64,000 nt of DNA from Tritrichomonas musculus. Taxonomy: Eukaryota > Parabasalia > Tritrichomonadida > Tritrichomonadidae. The notes beneath the pieces are model-generated. The model was not told where the DNA came from. It saw only the letters and a program-made list of their open reading frames with translations, and did no database searches. Numbering within the stretch: the stretch's first letter is position 1; each line of letters opens with the position of its first letter. The stretch lies in assembly GCA_039105265.1 (NCBI GenBank), contig JAPFFF010000047.1, positions 310,001 to 374,000 of the forward strand, written 5' to 3'. Positions 41,201 through 50,284 of this stretch are shown piece by piece. The position numbers and the translations under genes were made by a program.

Positions 41201-43303
41201 GGAGAAGCAGGAATAAGTTATTTAGTCAATGAAGTTAATTCAAGAAATCAAAGTCTTTTTGCTGATAAAAATTTTAATAAAGTTTGGGAAAAATGGGCGA
41301 AATTTGCTGCTGATAATCTTGTTGTTCTTGAGCCAAAAGATGTTATGGCAAGAGCTGTTGGAGGTTATCAAGCTTTACAAACTATGCTCAATGCTATCGA
41401 AAAGAATTTTTGGGATGAATATTTTAAGTATTATTTCCGAATAGATCTTGCAAAATATTTTAAAAACAAACAAGCATCAAATGGAGAATTGAAGGTTGAT
41501 CCAGAAGAAATTTATACAGGTTTAACAAACGATATTCAAAAAGCAAAAAGTGTTATTCGAGATTTTCAAAATACTATGACTTCTTTAGACAATGATAGAA
41601 TAGAAATCAATAAGGAGTTAAACAAAGAATATGCCGACCAACATCCAGAAGATGATTTTTTAGATAATGGAATTGAACGATATAATACCAAACCTTGTGA
41701 TTGGGAAAGTAGATTTAAGGTCTGGGGAGGAAACATAAATAAAATGAAAGCGGAAATATTAATTTTGTATTATAATGCTCTATGTGATAAACAAAACAGA
41801 CTTGGAGAAAAAATTGATCCAACACATATGATACCTCTTGTTAACAGCAAATATGGTGAAGATATCAAACCACTTTGGGATCTGGTAGAAAAACTCAGAA
41901 ATAGTTATAATGTTCAAGATTGGTGGGAGAATAGCGCAGAAGCGAAGAAATTTAAAAATTTGACAAATCAGACTGAAGTCTGGGAAGTGTCATGGGATCA
42001 ACAAATACCTCAGATGAGTAGCGTTGATGAGGCTTTGAATTTTATGATAAATATTTTGGAAAAACAAGTTTATCCAAAACTTACAGGGGAAGGTCCTTAT
42101 GACTGGAAAGATGGAAAAACAGATTCGGCAAAAACAAATTGGGAGATAATTATAAGTGCTATAAAAAAAGAATATTATGAAAATAACGAAATCTTATCTC
42201 AGAAATCAAATTTAAAAGCAAAATTTGATAAAGTTCAAGGTTCGACAGGATTTAAAAATTTTCGACTCTTCTTGAAGAAATATCCAGATGAAACACAAGC
42301 AGAACAATTTTTAGATAGATTAGATATCGAAAATGAATATCGAAAAAAATTTGGAAAACAAAAAATTCCTTATCCGGATAATATTAAAGAGGGTGATGAT
42401 GATGCAAAAATAGATTGGTTAAGAAGAGAAATTGACAAATATACAAAAATAAATGTTTTCCTAACAAGTTTAAAATTCACTACGCCATGGTCAAAATATC
42501 GATGGTCAAAATATAAAAAATATTCTAATATGCAAGACTTAGTAAGAGATATGGACTATGATGAAACTAAAATATTAGAACATATGGATTTGGCAAATGC
42601 AAAAGATCAATATCAAAAAAGTTTTTCTCATGAATATGCAAATCCTAATTCAAAAACAGATTCTGATCAAATTGCCGAAATCGATTCTTTAATAAACAAA
42701 TTAACGTCATGGAAACAAGGAAATTTAGAACTTGAATTAGAAAAATATAATTCTAGAAATAATTCTAGAAAAACAATTCAAGATATTGTTCTTGACTCAG
42801 AGAAAACAAAAGAGTCATATGAAAATTATTTATTGAAGTATGAAGTTGAAAATACTATTGGAGATATTGAATCAATAACAGGGAAAAAATTTGATGGATT
42901 AAGAAATATAACAAAAGAAAATTTAGAAACGTTAAAGAAAAAATATGAATATGAATTAGAAAATAACAACAATTTTGATAATAATGAGATGAAGAAAATT
43001 ATTGAAGACTATCAAAAAGTTTTTAAAGTACCAATCACAGTAAAAGAGATAAGAGATAAATATCCGAAATATAAAGATGCTCTATATGCTTTTCGAAATA
43101 TGATTTTGAAACAACAATTAATAGATGAATATGGATATACAGAACAAGAATTAGCATTATTTAAGAAAGAGACAGATGAACAAACTCATACATCATTGAC
43201 TCGGGAGAAACAGAAAGTTGATAATGACTTTCAAAAATTACGTTGGAATCTCCAGGCAGCAAACAACTTCTTTAATTATAAAAAGGAGACAAAACGGCTA
43301 TAG
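38213..43303 (+). CDS. Giant helical-repeat protein 1 of the virus-like element
   Basis: About 1696 residues from the ATG at 38213 (MSWMNNDSGEFV). Residues 20-65 are a Gln-rich low-complexity segment (QQQAQQEAYYQQQAQEQQ). The rest is a long, charged, helix-rich protein with regularly placed Trp and Tyr and degenerate units of the kind 'FxxxYPxxxxAxxFL'. There is no clear catalytic motif, signal peptide or membrane segment. The next gene has the same style, so the two probably work together. I do not recognise a family. Size and position in a capsid module suggest a scaffold, an internal virion protein or a tape-measure-like role, but that is inference. Confidence 0.7.
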   Translation: MSWMNNDSGEFVTWDDDPDFMSSIQQQQAQQEAYYQQQAQEQQAQPQQYQPQQPQQYIDTAPDIDQDEAQYLATYQNMNVADVSTELITKLRDVVSGWIPEWYNEIKTSIDKQNFPNYIKFYFLRLFIEYYTGNYILGKELTPAQAAAQVKQTFLNGNSLRDAVGAVQTVRYQQIVNLPLNNVILEHAGLTEEEAHVFFKFWKKNKQKPDFWESYKTQFYTEKYVFGDNAYQINLSYAQLASTFLGDMGKLHTDWRNLNETSNGLNILRSLHLSIFENEDFQPSFIDFWTQGKGDDAQMIKENLDFEKLMHAIQGEIGINDFLSVQGTTTIISHNLPFKNLEKAILTLQASGERITAENVAKQYFALGADYQKLKEIAEIRARLAELKRHGTLQARAMLKTMIRDKDKFWERFNISDQLPENLQHYFNDLENSIRAQRHDFMEREFQFADDNRDGDENKWFEEQITILMKSLDETNDKLRNSLKEKEAQASNGAKTTIINVEKILSDAIAKRNAIIDEIKNGNIKRDAVKDMLKAKNPEVTNKEIEEEAEKYKDKDVDTAKMMIENEKQLSENQWLDVYNYFAKVMWGIRKHVAGQNGEVIEIPLLTYSDPEQKTIPEDQYKKLEPRIKKLKEKHKGNADAAIADLKEDEKTRLPMIKNITDNQSEYDKYFLFQDWPALLEHYDWDIERWYDYTIQVIPKLQTIIKYNSQYDNNYGAELRNKTKPISSIVKLLDDKIVEYQKRQNIIATDQDVMNFISTNSDFITIEEVAGHAKDAKEAKIYIKWKVALKNKSGWDAGVKDYKFRQTIDVGFYSKEINGDLIKWDQRMKKENPDMREEIVKTTEKNQNFYGLPKEKFDDLRYWKDIDDEKWRLKYFEVENNFGVLKKIDPDAKNCKSFEDYIVKKNNPDSSPAYSSDKQCFIKNAVSETDNAALQIKNFISRFDEFQKAKYNMISGDFKGEYTLELARRLWNKNINKPHFETIEQCAKWLMDSGKRGEAGISYLVNEVNSRNQSLFADKNFNKVWEKWAKFAADNLVVLEPKDVMARAVGGYQALQTMLNAIEKNFWDEYFKYYFRIDLAKYFKNKQASNGELKVDPEEIYTGLTNDIQKAKSVIRDFQNTMTSLDNDRIEINKELNKEYADQHPEDDFLDNGIERYNTKPCDWESRFKVWGGNINKMKAEILILYYNALCDKQNRLGEKIDPTHMIPLVNSKYGEDIKPLWDLVEKLRNSYNVQDWWENSAEAKKFKNLTNQTEVWEVSWDQQIPQMSSVDEALNFMINILEKQVYPKLTGEGPYDWKDGKTDSAKTNWEIIISAIKKEYYENNEILSQKSNLKAKFDKVQGSTGFKNFRLFLKKYPDETQAEQFLDRLDIENEYRKKFGKQKIPYPDNIKEGDDDAKIDWLRREIDKYTKINVFLTSLKFTTPWSKYRWSKYKKYSNMQDLVRDMDYDETKILEHMDLANAKDQYQKSFSHEYANPNSKTDSDQIAEIDSLINKLTSWKQGNLELELEKYNSRNNSRKTIQDIVLDSEKTKESYENYLLKYEVENTIGDIESITGKKFDGLRNITKENLETLKKKYEYELENNNNFDNNEMKKIIEDYQKVFKVPITVKEIRDKYPKYKDALYAFRNMILKQQLIDEYGYTEQELALFKKETDEQTHTSLTREKQKVDNDFQKLRWNLQAANNFFNYKKETKRL

Positions 43304-43416
43304 ACTGGAAAGATATTTATCAGAAATTTCATCACAATTCTGAGGAAGTTATCTTTTTCTTAACTTGGTTTCAGTACAATAAACGAAATATTGATGATTC
43401 AACAAAAAAGAAAAGC

Positions 43417-46400
43417 ATGAAGGAAAAATTAGCTCAATACAATGATGAATATGACCGTGGAATATATAATATGCAGCAAGATATTGATTTATATGATAGA
43501 CGAAAAGCATTATTTGAGAAAGAGATTGGAAAGCAGATGAAGGCAGCAAATCTAACTTATGATGAATTAATGAAATATCAAGAATTAAAAAGTACAGATA
43601 TTGATAAAGATTTAGAAGTCGCAAAAGCTTATTTCGACAATAGATCGGATGAAAAAATTTATCTCGATTATCTTCAAGAACTTGGAGATAAAGATTATTC
43701 TTATCAGAATATGAATGCTAATCAAAAAAGAGAACATTTCAAAAAGAAAATCAAAGAAATAGAAAAATACAAAGATAAATTAACTTCAGATAGATTTAAT
43801 GAATTATTTGGTATTTATCAAAATAATCATCCAGCAGAGAATGTTTCAACTTGGAGTGAGAGATATATTTGGTCTAAAAATCTAAATGACCCTATAGATT
43901 TAAAAAAGACAGAAACAAAATTAGAATTAGATAATTTAATACATGAATATGAAAAAAATTATCCTGATCGTCCTTGGACTGAAAATGAAAATAGTTCTAA
44001 AAATGATGAAAGTCAAATTAAATATTTAAAGAAAGTCAATAAAGGAAAAACAAATTATGATCAAAATGATGATTTACAAAAAGCAATTCAAGAATGGAAT
44101 GATGTATTTCCGACATCAAAAGTAAATTTACCTCAAATAATCAGTCAGTGGAATGATGATACGGTAGGCGCAAGATATTATTTATTACGAACTGCTCGAA
44201 TCGCTGAGGCTAAAAAATTATTAGGAAATCGCTTTAATGAAAACAAATATCCAGAAGGAGAAGAAGGTTTAAAGTTATTATTAAGTGATATTACATTTGA
44301 AAAAACAAAAAGAGATAAATTTGAGAAAGGAGAAGGGACATTCAAGAAAGCTTTAGAAAATTATAATAAATATTTCAAATCTGAAGGTGCAGAAAGAGAT
44401 ATGACTTGGGTCAAGAATGAATTTGATAATTCAGAGAGAAAAGCATTTTATGGCTTGCAGATTTATATTTTCATTGATGAAATTAATCAATTCTGGGAAG
44501 AAATAAAATATAATAGAGAAGATATTCGAAAACAAATTCTTCAGAGTTCTGATGATGGTTTAAGTCTCTTTTCGAAAATAAGTCAAGAAAATACAGCAAT
44601 GCATATTGAATCTACAAATATGAATATGAATTCTCAAGAGCCAGTTTTTAAACAAGCTTTAGATTTTTGGAATCAACAACATGGTACTCAATTTAATGCT
44701 GACAGAGCTTTGAGAAAATTAGGTGTTTGGCCTAATAGTAAAGAACCTTATCCAAAAGCAAATAAGGCATATGCAGAATTGTTATTATTTTATCGAAATT
44801 CCTTTTATCCTACGAAACCATTAGATTCTTCAAAAATATCTTTTAATACAAATTTCCCATCTCTAATATCATCTTTAATAAAGGACATTCAAAATGCAAA
44901 AGAAAGATCAGAACAAGTCTCGTCAAATCAAGATTTAAATCAAAGATTAGAAGATCTTGCTGTTGAGATAAATGAAAAGGATGAGATAAGAAGAAAATAT
45001 GTCGATGTTAAAGATACAGAATTACATATTTCTTTAATGGAATTAATCCTAAAAATGAATCAAATAAGCGGTAATAAACAAATTAAGAATGTTGATGATG
45101 TTAATACTTATACTTATCGAAGTTTGAAAGGTTCAAAATTAAAAAATTATTTACTTGAGGCCGTCAAAATAAATTATCCTGAACTTGATAAAATATTTGA
45201 AGAATATAATGAGAATTCTCAAGATGATTCTACTTTAGAAAAATGGAAGTCTTTAGATGAAGTTTCAAGAGATTTTGATAATGCTTATGAAGCAAAAGCT
45301 TATATGGTTTTAGAAATTCCAAGGGAAGAATATAATGAATTAGCGAAAACAAATTTGACGATGGATACTTTATTAAGACAACATAATTTTTCAATAGAAG
45401 ATGCAAAACAATTTCTAGAAGATAATATTACTGTTATGCAATATGCAAAAGCAAAAGGGAAAAAAGCAAAACCTATCAAACAAGATAACAAATTATCAAA
45501 GTTAGATGAAGAACAGCTTCGGAGAGAAATAGACGATATGAATGAATTTTTAAATGGTTTTGATGATAAAGTCGATAAAACTGCAAAACAACATTCTTTG
45601 ATGTCTAATAAGATAACAAATGAACAATTAAAAAAATATGCAAATTCAGAAGAAGATATCAAAATTATTTATATGATATTAGAGGATTTAGATAAATTTA
45701 ACAATAAATTTGGTAAAAATATTACACCAAATAATTTAGATGAACTATGTAATGAAGAAAATGACTGGATGTCTGCTTATTTTAATGTCAAAATTATGCC
45801 GTTAGTATTTGACTGGAATTATATTTTGAAGAAAAGTGGGAAAGAAGAAAAAGAGCTTGATTTTATTTATGAGAATTATTTTCCTGTCGATGGAGAGAAA
45901 AACCCAAATATCAATATAACAACAATCAAAGCTGCAATTCCAAAGATTCAAGAAGCTTTCGAAAAAGATAGAGATGAATATTTCAAAGAGATTTTGGCTT
46001 CTTATAATTCTTTGGCAGAACAGAGTTATACAATGGATCAGGTTTTAAAAATTTATCCAAAAATATCAGATGCTGAAAACTTCCTTCGAATAGAGAAATA
46101 TTTATCAGCTATCCGAAAAATTATTAGACAAATTAAGACAATGAAATATGAAATACCTACATCATTAGAGTTAAATGAAGAATCTTTTCAATATAAAAGA
46201 GTTATTGCTCAATCTTCTGATATAACATCCTTAGAACAAAATTTGACTCAACAATATCAACAATTCTCTGCTTTATTGAAGAAATTCCAAGAACAAGATG
46301 CTAAAGTCAAAACAGAAAGACAATATATGAATCCAAAGATAGCAGATATAAATAGAATGAGAAGCAAATTAGGTATGTCATCTCTAGGAGTTGATCATTT

Positions 46401-47637
46401 TAGAGGAATGGATTTTGAAACTGCTAAATCTGCAGTAGAGGAAGAATTAAGAGATTTAAACGAAAGAAGTAGACAAAAAGAATTGCAAAATGCAGGTCTT
46501 CGAAATACTAATGCTATAGGAAGTGGATGGAATTCAGGAACGACAATAGGCGGAACTCAAGGAACTCCCTTAAGATATGGATTTATGGCTTCAAAACAAA
46601 CAAATCCTTTAACTTCATCATCAACAACTTCATCAACATCAACGACATCAACAAGACCTGGTTCAGAAACAACAAAAAGTGGAGTTGGAGATTTAACAAG
46701 AGGGAATGCTCCTTTAAGATTAACAGGATTTTCTACTGGAAATACTACTACTTTAAAATCAGAAACTGATTCCTTATTTTCTTCAAAACCTACTTCATCA
46801 TTATTTGATTCAAACAAATCAGATAATAAATTAAATTTTGATTTTACAAAACCTTTAAGACCTCATAATGATTTTGAACCTCCTGTTTCGATACGAAAAT
46901 GGATGATGGATAAAGATAGAGTAAATAGATTAAAGACAGAAAAATGGGATGAAAAAAAGCCTGAACCATCATTAAAAGATCAAATCATGAATCCAAAAAA
47001 AATATCAACAACTCCAGATTTCAAATTCCCAGAAATCAAACCATTAACTTCTCCGACAATTATCACAAAAGATAATAATCCAATCGAGAAAATAGAGTCA
47101 TTATCAAACAAAAAAGATACAGAAATCAATTTATCGATTTTTAAAATGCCTAAAACATCCAGAAAAAAGAGTGATTTATTACCTATTCCTAGAGATAAAA
47201 AGGTTACTATCAAGACAAAGAAAGGAAATAAAAAATTACCTAAAAGAGCTCGAAATAATGCTCCATTACGAGAAGAAAAAATTAAAGAGACTCCTATTGA
47301 ATTAAAGAAAATAAATCCTGTTATAAAGCCTATTGAAGTAGATATTGGACCATCTTTAAGTGATTCATTTGAGATGCCAACTCCTACTTTACCTCCTCGA
47401 ATACCTGAAAAGAGAGAAACTTTTATTCCAAATCGAAATGTATCAAAACAAGAAGTTGATAGGAAATTATTAGAAATCAGAAAACAAAATAAATTAAAGA
47501 ATGCTCCAATGAGATTACAAAAAAAGAATAATCCAATATCTATCTCTCAACAATCTTATCAACCTCCTATTCAAACAAATAATATTCCTGTTAGTATTTT
47601 AGAAAATCCTGAATTAAGGGCGTTGATGAAAATTTAA
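43417..47637 (+). CDS. Giant helical-repeat protein 2 with disordered tail
   Basis: About 1406 residues from the ATG at 43417. Residues 1-1020 resemble the preceding protein: helical, with recurring aromatic-Pro units such as AIQEWNDVFPTSKVNLPQII, HEYEKNYPDRPW and ALDFWNQQHGTQFNADRA. From about 1030 to the end it is disordered, first Ser/Thr-rich and then Lys/Pro-rich. This tail carries four copies of a short motif of the form (N)(A/T)P(L/M)R, at about 46565, 46708, 47255 and 47505. No family is recognised. The tail could bind DNA or other virion parts. It lies immediately upstream of the Arg-rich peptide gene. Confidence 0.7.
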   Translation: MKEKLAQYNDEYDRGIYNMQQDIDLYDRRKALFEKEIGKQMKAANLTYDELMKYQELKSTDIDKDLEVAKAYFDNRSDEKIYLDYLQELGDKDYSYQNMNANQKREHFKKKIKEIEKYKDKLTSDRFNELFGIYQNNHPAENVSTWSERYIWSKNLNDPIDLKKTETKLELDNLIHEYEKNYPDRPWTENENSSKNDESQIKYLKKVNKGKTNYDQNDDLQKAIQEWNDVFPTSKVNLPQIISQWNDDTVGARYYLLRTARIAEAKKLLGNRFNENKYPEGEEGLKLLLSDITFEKTKRDKFEKGEGTFKKALENYNKYFKSEGAERDMTWVKNEFDNSERKAFYGLQIYIFIDEINQFWEEIKYNREDIRKQILQSSDDGLSLFSKISQENTAMHIESTNMNMNSQEPVFKQALDFWNQQHGTQFNADRALRKLGVWPNSKEPYPKANKAYAELLLFYRNSFYPTKPLDSSKISFNTNFPSLISSLIKDIQNAKERSEQVSSNQDLNQRLEDLAVEINEKDEIRRKYVDVKDTELHISLMELILKMNQISGNKQIKNVDDVNTYTYRSLKGSKLKNYLLEAVKINYPELDKIFEEYNENSQDDSTLEKWKSLDEVSRDFDNAYEAKAYMVLEIPREEYNELAKTNLTMDTLLRQHNFSIEDAKQFLEDNITVMQYAKAKGKKAKPIKQDNKLSKLDEEQLRREIDDMNEFLNGFDDKVDKTAKQHSLMSNKITNEQLKKYANSEEDIKIIYMILEDLDKFNNKFGKNITPNNLDELCNEENDWMSAYFNVKIMPLVFDWNYILKKSGKEEKELDFIYENYFPVDGEKNPNINITTIKAAIPKIQEAFEKDRDEYFKEILASYNSLAEQSYTMDQVLKIYPKISDAENFLRIEKYLSAIRKIIRQIKTMKYEIPTSLELNEESFQYKRVIAQSSDITSLEQNLTQQYQQFSALLKKFQEQDAKVKTERQYMNPKIADINRMRSKLGMSSLGVDHFRGMDFETAKSAVEEELRDLNERSRQKELQNAGLRNTNAIGSGWNSGTTIGGTQGTPLRYGFMASKQTNPLTSSSTTSSTSTTSTRPGSETTKSGVGDLTRGNAPLRLTGFSTGNTTTLKSETDSLFSSKPTSSLFDSNKSDNKLNFDFTKPLRPHNDFEPPVSIRKWMMDKDRVNRLKTEKWDEKKPEPSLKDQIMNPKKISTTPDFKFPEIKPLTSPTIITKDNNPIEKIESLSNKKDTEINLSIFKMPKTSRKKSDLLPIPRDKKVTIKTKKGNKKLPKRARNNAPLREEKIKETPIELKKINPVIKPIEVDIGPSLSDSFEMPTPTLPPRIPEKRETFIPNRNVSKQEVDRKLLEIRKQNKLKNAPMRLQKKNNPISISQQSYQPPIQTNNIPVSILENPELRALMKI

Positions 47638-47676
47638 AATCGATTTTTATTTTTTTATCTCCAAGGAAATAAAAAC

Positions 47677-47739
47677 ATGCCAGCCAGAAGAAAAAGCTCA
47701 AGTCGCCGTAGATCAACTACTAGTCGTCGTAGACGCTAA
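47677..47739 (+). CDS. 20-residue Arg-rich peptide, possible DNA-condensing core peptide
   Basis: The short frame encodes MPARRKSSSRRRSTTSRRRR. It has nine Arg, one Lys and no acidic residue, and it lies in its own gap between two longer genes. A T tract (47651-47656) precedes it and a TAA within TAAA ends it, as for the larger element genes, which supports a real gene. Adenoviruses use a very small Arg-rich core peptide (mu/pX) to compact DNA, and a similar role is plausible here. The Ser-Arg pattern also recalls protamines. Confidence 0.55.
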   Translation: MPARRKSSSRRRSTTSRRRR

Positions 47740-47816
47740 AACCCAAAAATATAATGCATAATAGAAATTATGCTCAAAACTCGAAAAAGAAAAATTATTT
47801 TGAACTTTTTTCTTTT

Positions 47817-48470
47817 ATGTCAAATATGACAACAAGAAGCTTAAGACGTAAAACGACAACAGAAGAATCAACAACACAACAAGCTAATTTACCGCCAAGA
47901 CCTCGTCGCTCAGTCAAAAGAACGGTCTCAGCATCCCCTGTCCAGGTAGTAGCAGAAGCTCAAGATATTGTTAAACATCAAGATAATGGAGAAGTTGCTG
48001 AATTAAGAAAAATGGTTCAAGAATTATCAAAAGAAAAAAGTGGAAGAAAATTATCTGCCTTGAACAAATTTAAGAAATATGTCTTGTCAAAATCTACAGA
48101 ACAAGCCTTAGCAGAAACAGATTTCTCTGACTTAATCCCTGTCGATAAAATGAGACTTCTAAATAAAGCCTATCCTATTGTCTGGGAAGAAATGGTTTTG
48201 AAACAATTATATAAGAAATATGGTTGTAATACTGAAGAAGAACAAACTAAATTACGAAACAAAAAGAATATTCAATTAGAATATCAAATTATCGTTGACA
48301 ATATCATCGATGAAAGTAAGGAAGGAGAATTAGATGATCAAGAACATTTTAGAGAAGATATTACAAAAATTTTATGTTATGCAATAAGAGAAGCAGCAAA
48401 AGGCTTTAAAAATGATGATGATGATGATGAATCAAAAGACAAAAAAGAAGATGACAAAACAGAAGAATAA
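47817..48470 (+). CDS. Core-like protein with basic head and acidic tail
   Basis: About 217 residues from the ATG at 47817 (MSNMTTRSLRRK). The first 50 residues are Arg/Pro/Thr-rich and positively charged (PPRPRRSVKRTVSASPV). A short coiled coil follows (ELRKMVQELSKEKSG), then a helical domain with the block LYKKYGCNTEEEQTKLRNKK, then an Asp/Glu/Lys-rich end. It lies between the Arg-rich peptide and the packaging ATPase, which suggests a role in genome condensation or packaging. No family is recognised. A longer frame extends upstream to 47754, but the T tract and spacing favour 47817. Confidence 0.65.
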   Translation: MSNMTTRSLRRKTTTEESTTQQANLPPRPRRSVKRTVSASPVQVVAEAQDIVKHQDNGEVAELRKMVQELSKEKSGRKLSALNKFKKYVLSKSTEQALAETDFSDLIPVDKMRLLNKAYPIVWEEMVLKQLYKKYGCNTEEEQTKLRNKKNIQLEYQIIVDNIIDESKEGELDDQEHFREDITKILCYAIREAAKGFKNDDDDDESKDKKEDDKTEE

Positions 48471-48484
48471 ATAAAATAAAAATA

Positions 48485-48491
48485 TTTTTTT
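48485..48491 (+). promoter_or_regulatory. T7 tract before packaging ATPase gene
   Basis: ATATTTTTTT precedes a short A-rich leader and the ATG at 48507. Confidence 0.45.
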
Positions 48492-48506
48492 GTAATCAAA
48501 GAAAAA

Positions 48507-49418
48507 ATGTCTAGTGATGATGATTATTACTCTGATTCTGATTCTGAACCAAAACAATTAACTCTTGAAGAGAAATTACGTCGAGTAGATGACGAAGATA
48601 AAGATTTTAATCATGATATTAAGAAAAAAATACAAGCAAAATTAAAAGCTAAACAAGTCGATAATAAAGATATTATGATAGCTCCAATACATCAAGATAT
48701 TATTACAAAATATAATTCTGTCAATGTTATTGTCGGAAAACAAAGCCTTGGAAAAACCGTCACAGCCCTCGAAGAGATTATAAAAATAGGTTATATGGGC
48801 ACTCACCATTTATTAGTTTATATAACTAAGGATGGAGAAGAAAATGATAAGAGCTGGCAAACTTTAAAAAATATGATAGAAATGCCAATTGTTTTAGTAG
48901 CTGAAGATGATGCTGAAGATTGTATCGATGAAATTTTAACAGCTAAAAGTTTATATTATCGTATTCGAAGAGAGAGAACAAAAAATGAAGTATCTGAAGA
49001 ACAAAAAGAAGATTTGTTTGATGTTTTGCATGTCGAGAATTTCGAAAAGAAATTTTTACATACCATTTTCTTGTTTGACGATATCAGTAATTCAAAATTA
49101 TTTTCGTCCGAAGAATCATTTTTCAGTCAGTTATTACGAAGATGTCGACACAACAATGTATCGTTTTTCTTATTGATTCAAGGTTGGAAAGGTATCAAAC
49201 CTCATATCAAAAATGAGATTACAACTTTATATCTCTTCCCTGGATTCAACAAACAACAAATTCGATATATTTATGGACAATCTGCTTCGAACTTAGATTG
49301 GGATGAATTTTTTGAAAAATATAATGAAGTCAATAAAATTAAAAATCAAAATCCTGATGACCATCCTATTTTGATAGTTCAATGTACTGACGGAGGAATA
49401 ACATATATTAAAAAGTAA
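48507..49418 (+). CDS. A32/FtsK-HerA-type genome packaging ATPase
   Basis: The 303-residue protein has an acidic N-terminus (SSDDDYYSDSDSEP). The Walker A motif is GKQSLGKT near residue 76, in VNVIVGKQSLGKTVTALEE. The Walker B motif is FLFDDIS near residue 190. A sensor-like segment (NVSFFLLIQGWKGIKPHIKN) follows, where the family usually has a polar Gln or Asn. This layout is that of the A32-like packaging ATPases of Polintons, virophages and large DNA viruses, which drive DNA into preformed capsids. The start is the ATG at 48507 and the stop lies in TAAA. It lies between the core-like protein and small acidic proteins. Confidence 0.85.
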   Translation: MSSDDDYYSDSDSEPKQLTLEEKLRRVDDEDKDFNHDIKKKIQAKLKAKQVDNKDIMIAPIHQDIITKYNSVNVIVGKQSLGKTVTALEEIIKIGYMGTHHLLVYITKDGEENDKSWQTLKNMIEMPIVLVAEDDAEDCIDEILTAKSLYYRIRRERTKNEVSEEQKEDLFDVLHVENFEKKFLHTIFLFDDISNSKLFSSEESFFSQLLRRCRHNNVSFFLLIQGWKGIKPHIKNEITTLYLFPGFNKQQIRYIYGQSASNLDWDEFFEKYNEVNKIKNQNPDDHPILIVQCTDGGITYIKK

Positions 49419-49463
49419 AATTTTGTGCCGTGTCAAGTTCATTTGTCAAATTTTTTTGATAAA

Positions 49464-49473
49464 TCAGTTCATT
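49464..49473 (+). promoter_or_regulatory. TCAGTTCATT box, copy 1
   Basis: TCAGTTCATT directly abuts the ATG at 49474. The same ten bases precede the next two genes. It resembles a host Inr (TCA...TCATT). Confidence 0.55.
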
Positions 49474-49758
49474 ATGTCAAAGAACAACAAGCAAAAAAGC
49501 CATGACTGGAGATATCAAACAGTTAGTATTTCCAATCAAGCAGAATATCTAAGATGGCTTCAAGAATCCGATGATGACGAAGAAGAAGAAATTCCAACTC
49601 CGGAAGAAATCTTTCATACAACAACTTTCTCAAAAGACGAAATTGAATATATGAGGAAAAAATTAAAAGAATACGATGATGAAGATGAAAGAAATCCTCC
49701 AATTCCTCCTGAGGAAAGGAAGTTGATAAAAAGTGATAAGAAAAACATAAATAAATAA
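49474..49758 (+). CDS. Small acidic protein
   Basis: About 94 residues from the ATG at 49474 (MSKNNKQKSHDWRYQ). A basic start is followed by an Asp/Glu-rich body with a Pro-rich segment (NPPIPPEERKL). No family, membrane segment or catalytic motif is seen. It is one of three small genes in a row that share the TCAGTTCATT box. The longer frame from 49423 starts at a non-ATG codon and is not preferred. Confidence 0.5.
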   Translation: MSKNNKQKSHDWRYQTVSISNQAEYLRWLQESDDDEEEEIPTPEEIFHTTTFSKDEIEYMRKKLKEYDDEDERNPPIPPEERKLIKSDKKNINK

Positions 49759-49792
49759 ACAATTCTTTTTTTTTAAATTTTTGAATTTTTTT

Positions 49793-49840
49793 TGAGTCAA
49801 AGGGAGTTTTTTGAGTCAAAGGGAGTTTTTTGAGTCAAAA
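49793..49840 (+). repeat. Tandem GAGTCAAAGGGAG repeats
   Basis: Three copies of a roughly 19-base unit (TTTTTTGAGTCAAAGGGAG) lie just upstream of the duplicated promoter block. One further copy and a partial copy lie at 50226-50260 before the second block. They may be upstream control elements. Confidence 0.7.
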
Positions 49841-49841
49841 G

Positions 49842-49896
49842 AAAACTCATGAGTGATGTGGTCAGATAAGTCAGTTCATTTTTCAAAAATGATGAA
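49842..49896 (+). repeat. 55-bp duplicated upstream block, copy 1
   Basis: This block, starting AAAACTCATGAGTGATGTGG and ending at the start codons of the gene, is identical to 50285-50339. It contains TCAGTTCATT at 49871-49880. Confidence 0.9.
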
Positions 49897-50191
49897 AGCA
49901 TTCCCTGTCGCCAAACAGAAATGGGGCATGATTCTTGTTCAGTACGATACTTTGCCTCGTCCCTTTTATTATCCTTTAGATCAGAAAGGAAAACTTGTTT
50001 TCAAATTTGCCAAAAACAAACGAAGAAATATGAGGGAAGAAAGAGAGAAGCTTCAACAAGAAATTGAGGCAAAAAAAATTGAGCAACAACAACCACCACC
50101 ACAAGAAGAAGAAGAGGAAGAAGAAGAGGAAGAACAAAATTTGGATCCTCATGAGAAATACTCAATAGATAATTTACTTAATAAACAATAA
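49889..50191 (+). CDS. Small protein with Gln/Pro/Glu-rich tail
   Basis: 100 residues from the ATG at 49889 (MMKAFPVAKQKWGMILVQYD). The first 45 residues look folded, with aromatic and Pro residues (LPRPFYYPLDQKGK). A short coiled coil follows, then a QQQPPPQ run and a Glu run. No family is recognised. The start is chosen because the upstream duplicated block ends in the same MMK codons in this gene and the next, and because the Inr-like box lies just before it. A longer frame from 49856 is possible. Confidence 0.5.
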   Translation: MMKAFPVAKQKWGMILVQYDTLPRPFYYPLDQKGKLVFKFAKNKRRNMREEREKLQQEIEAKKIEQQQPPPQEEEEEEEEEEQNLDPHEKYSIDNLLNKQ

Positions 50192-50284
50192 ACTTTTTTT
50201 TTAAAATTTTGTGGCTTGTCAAGATTTTTTTGAGTCAAAGGGAGGGTTTGAGTCAATAGAAAAAGTAAGAATTTCTGCCTCAGA

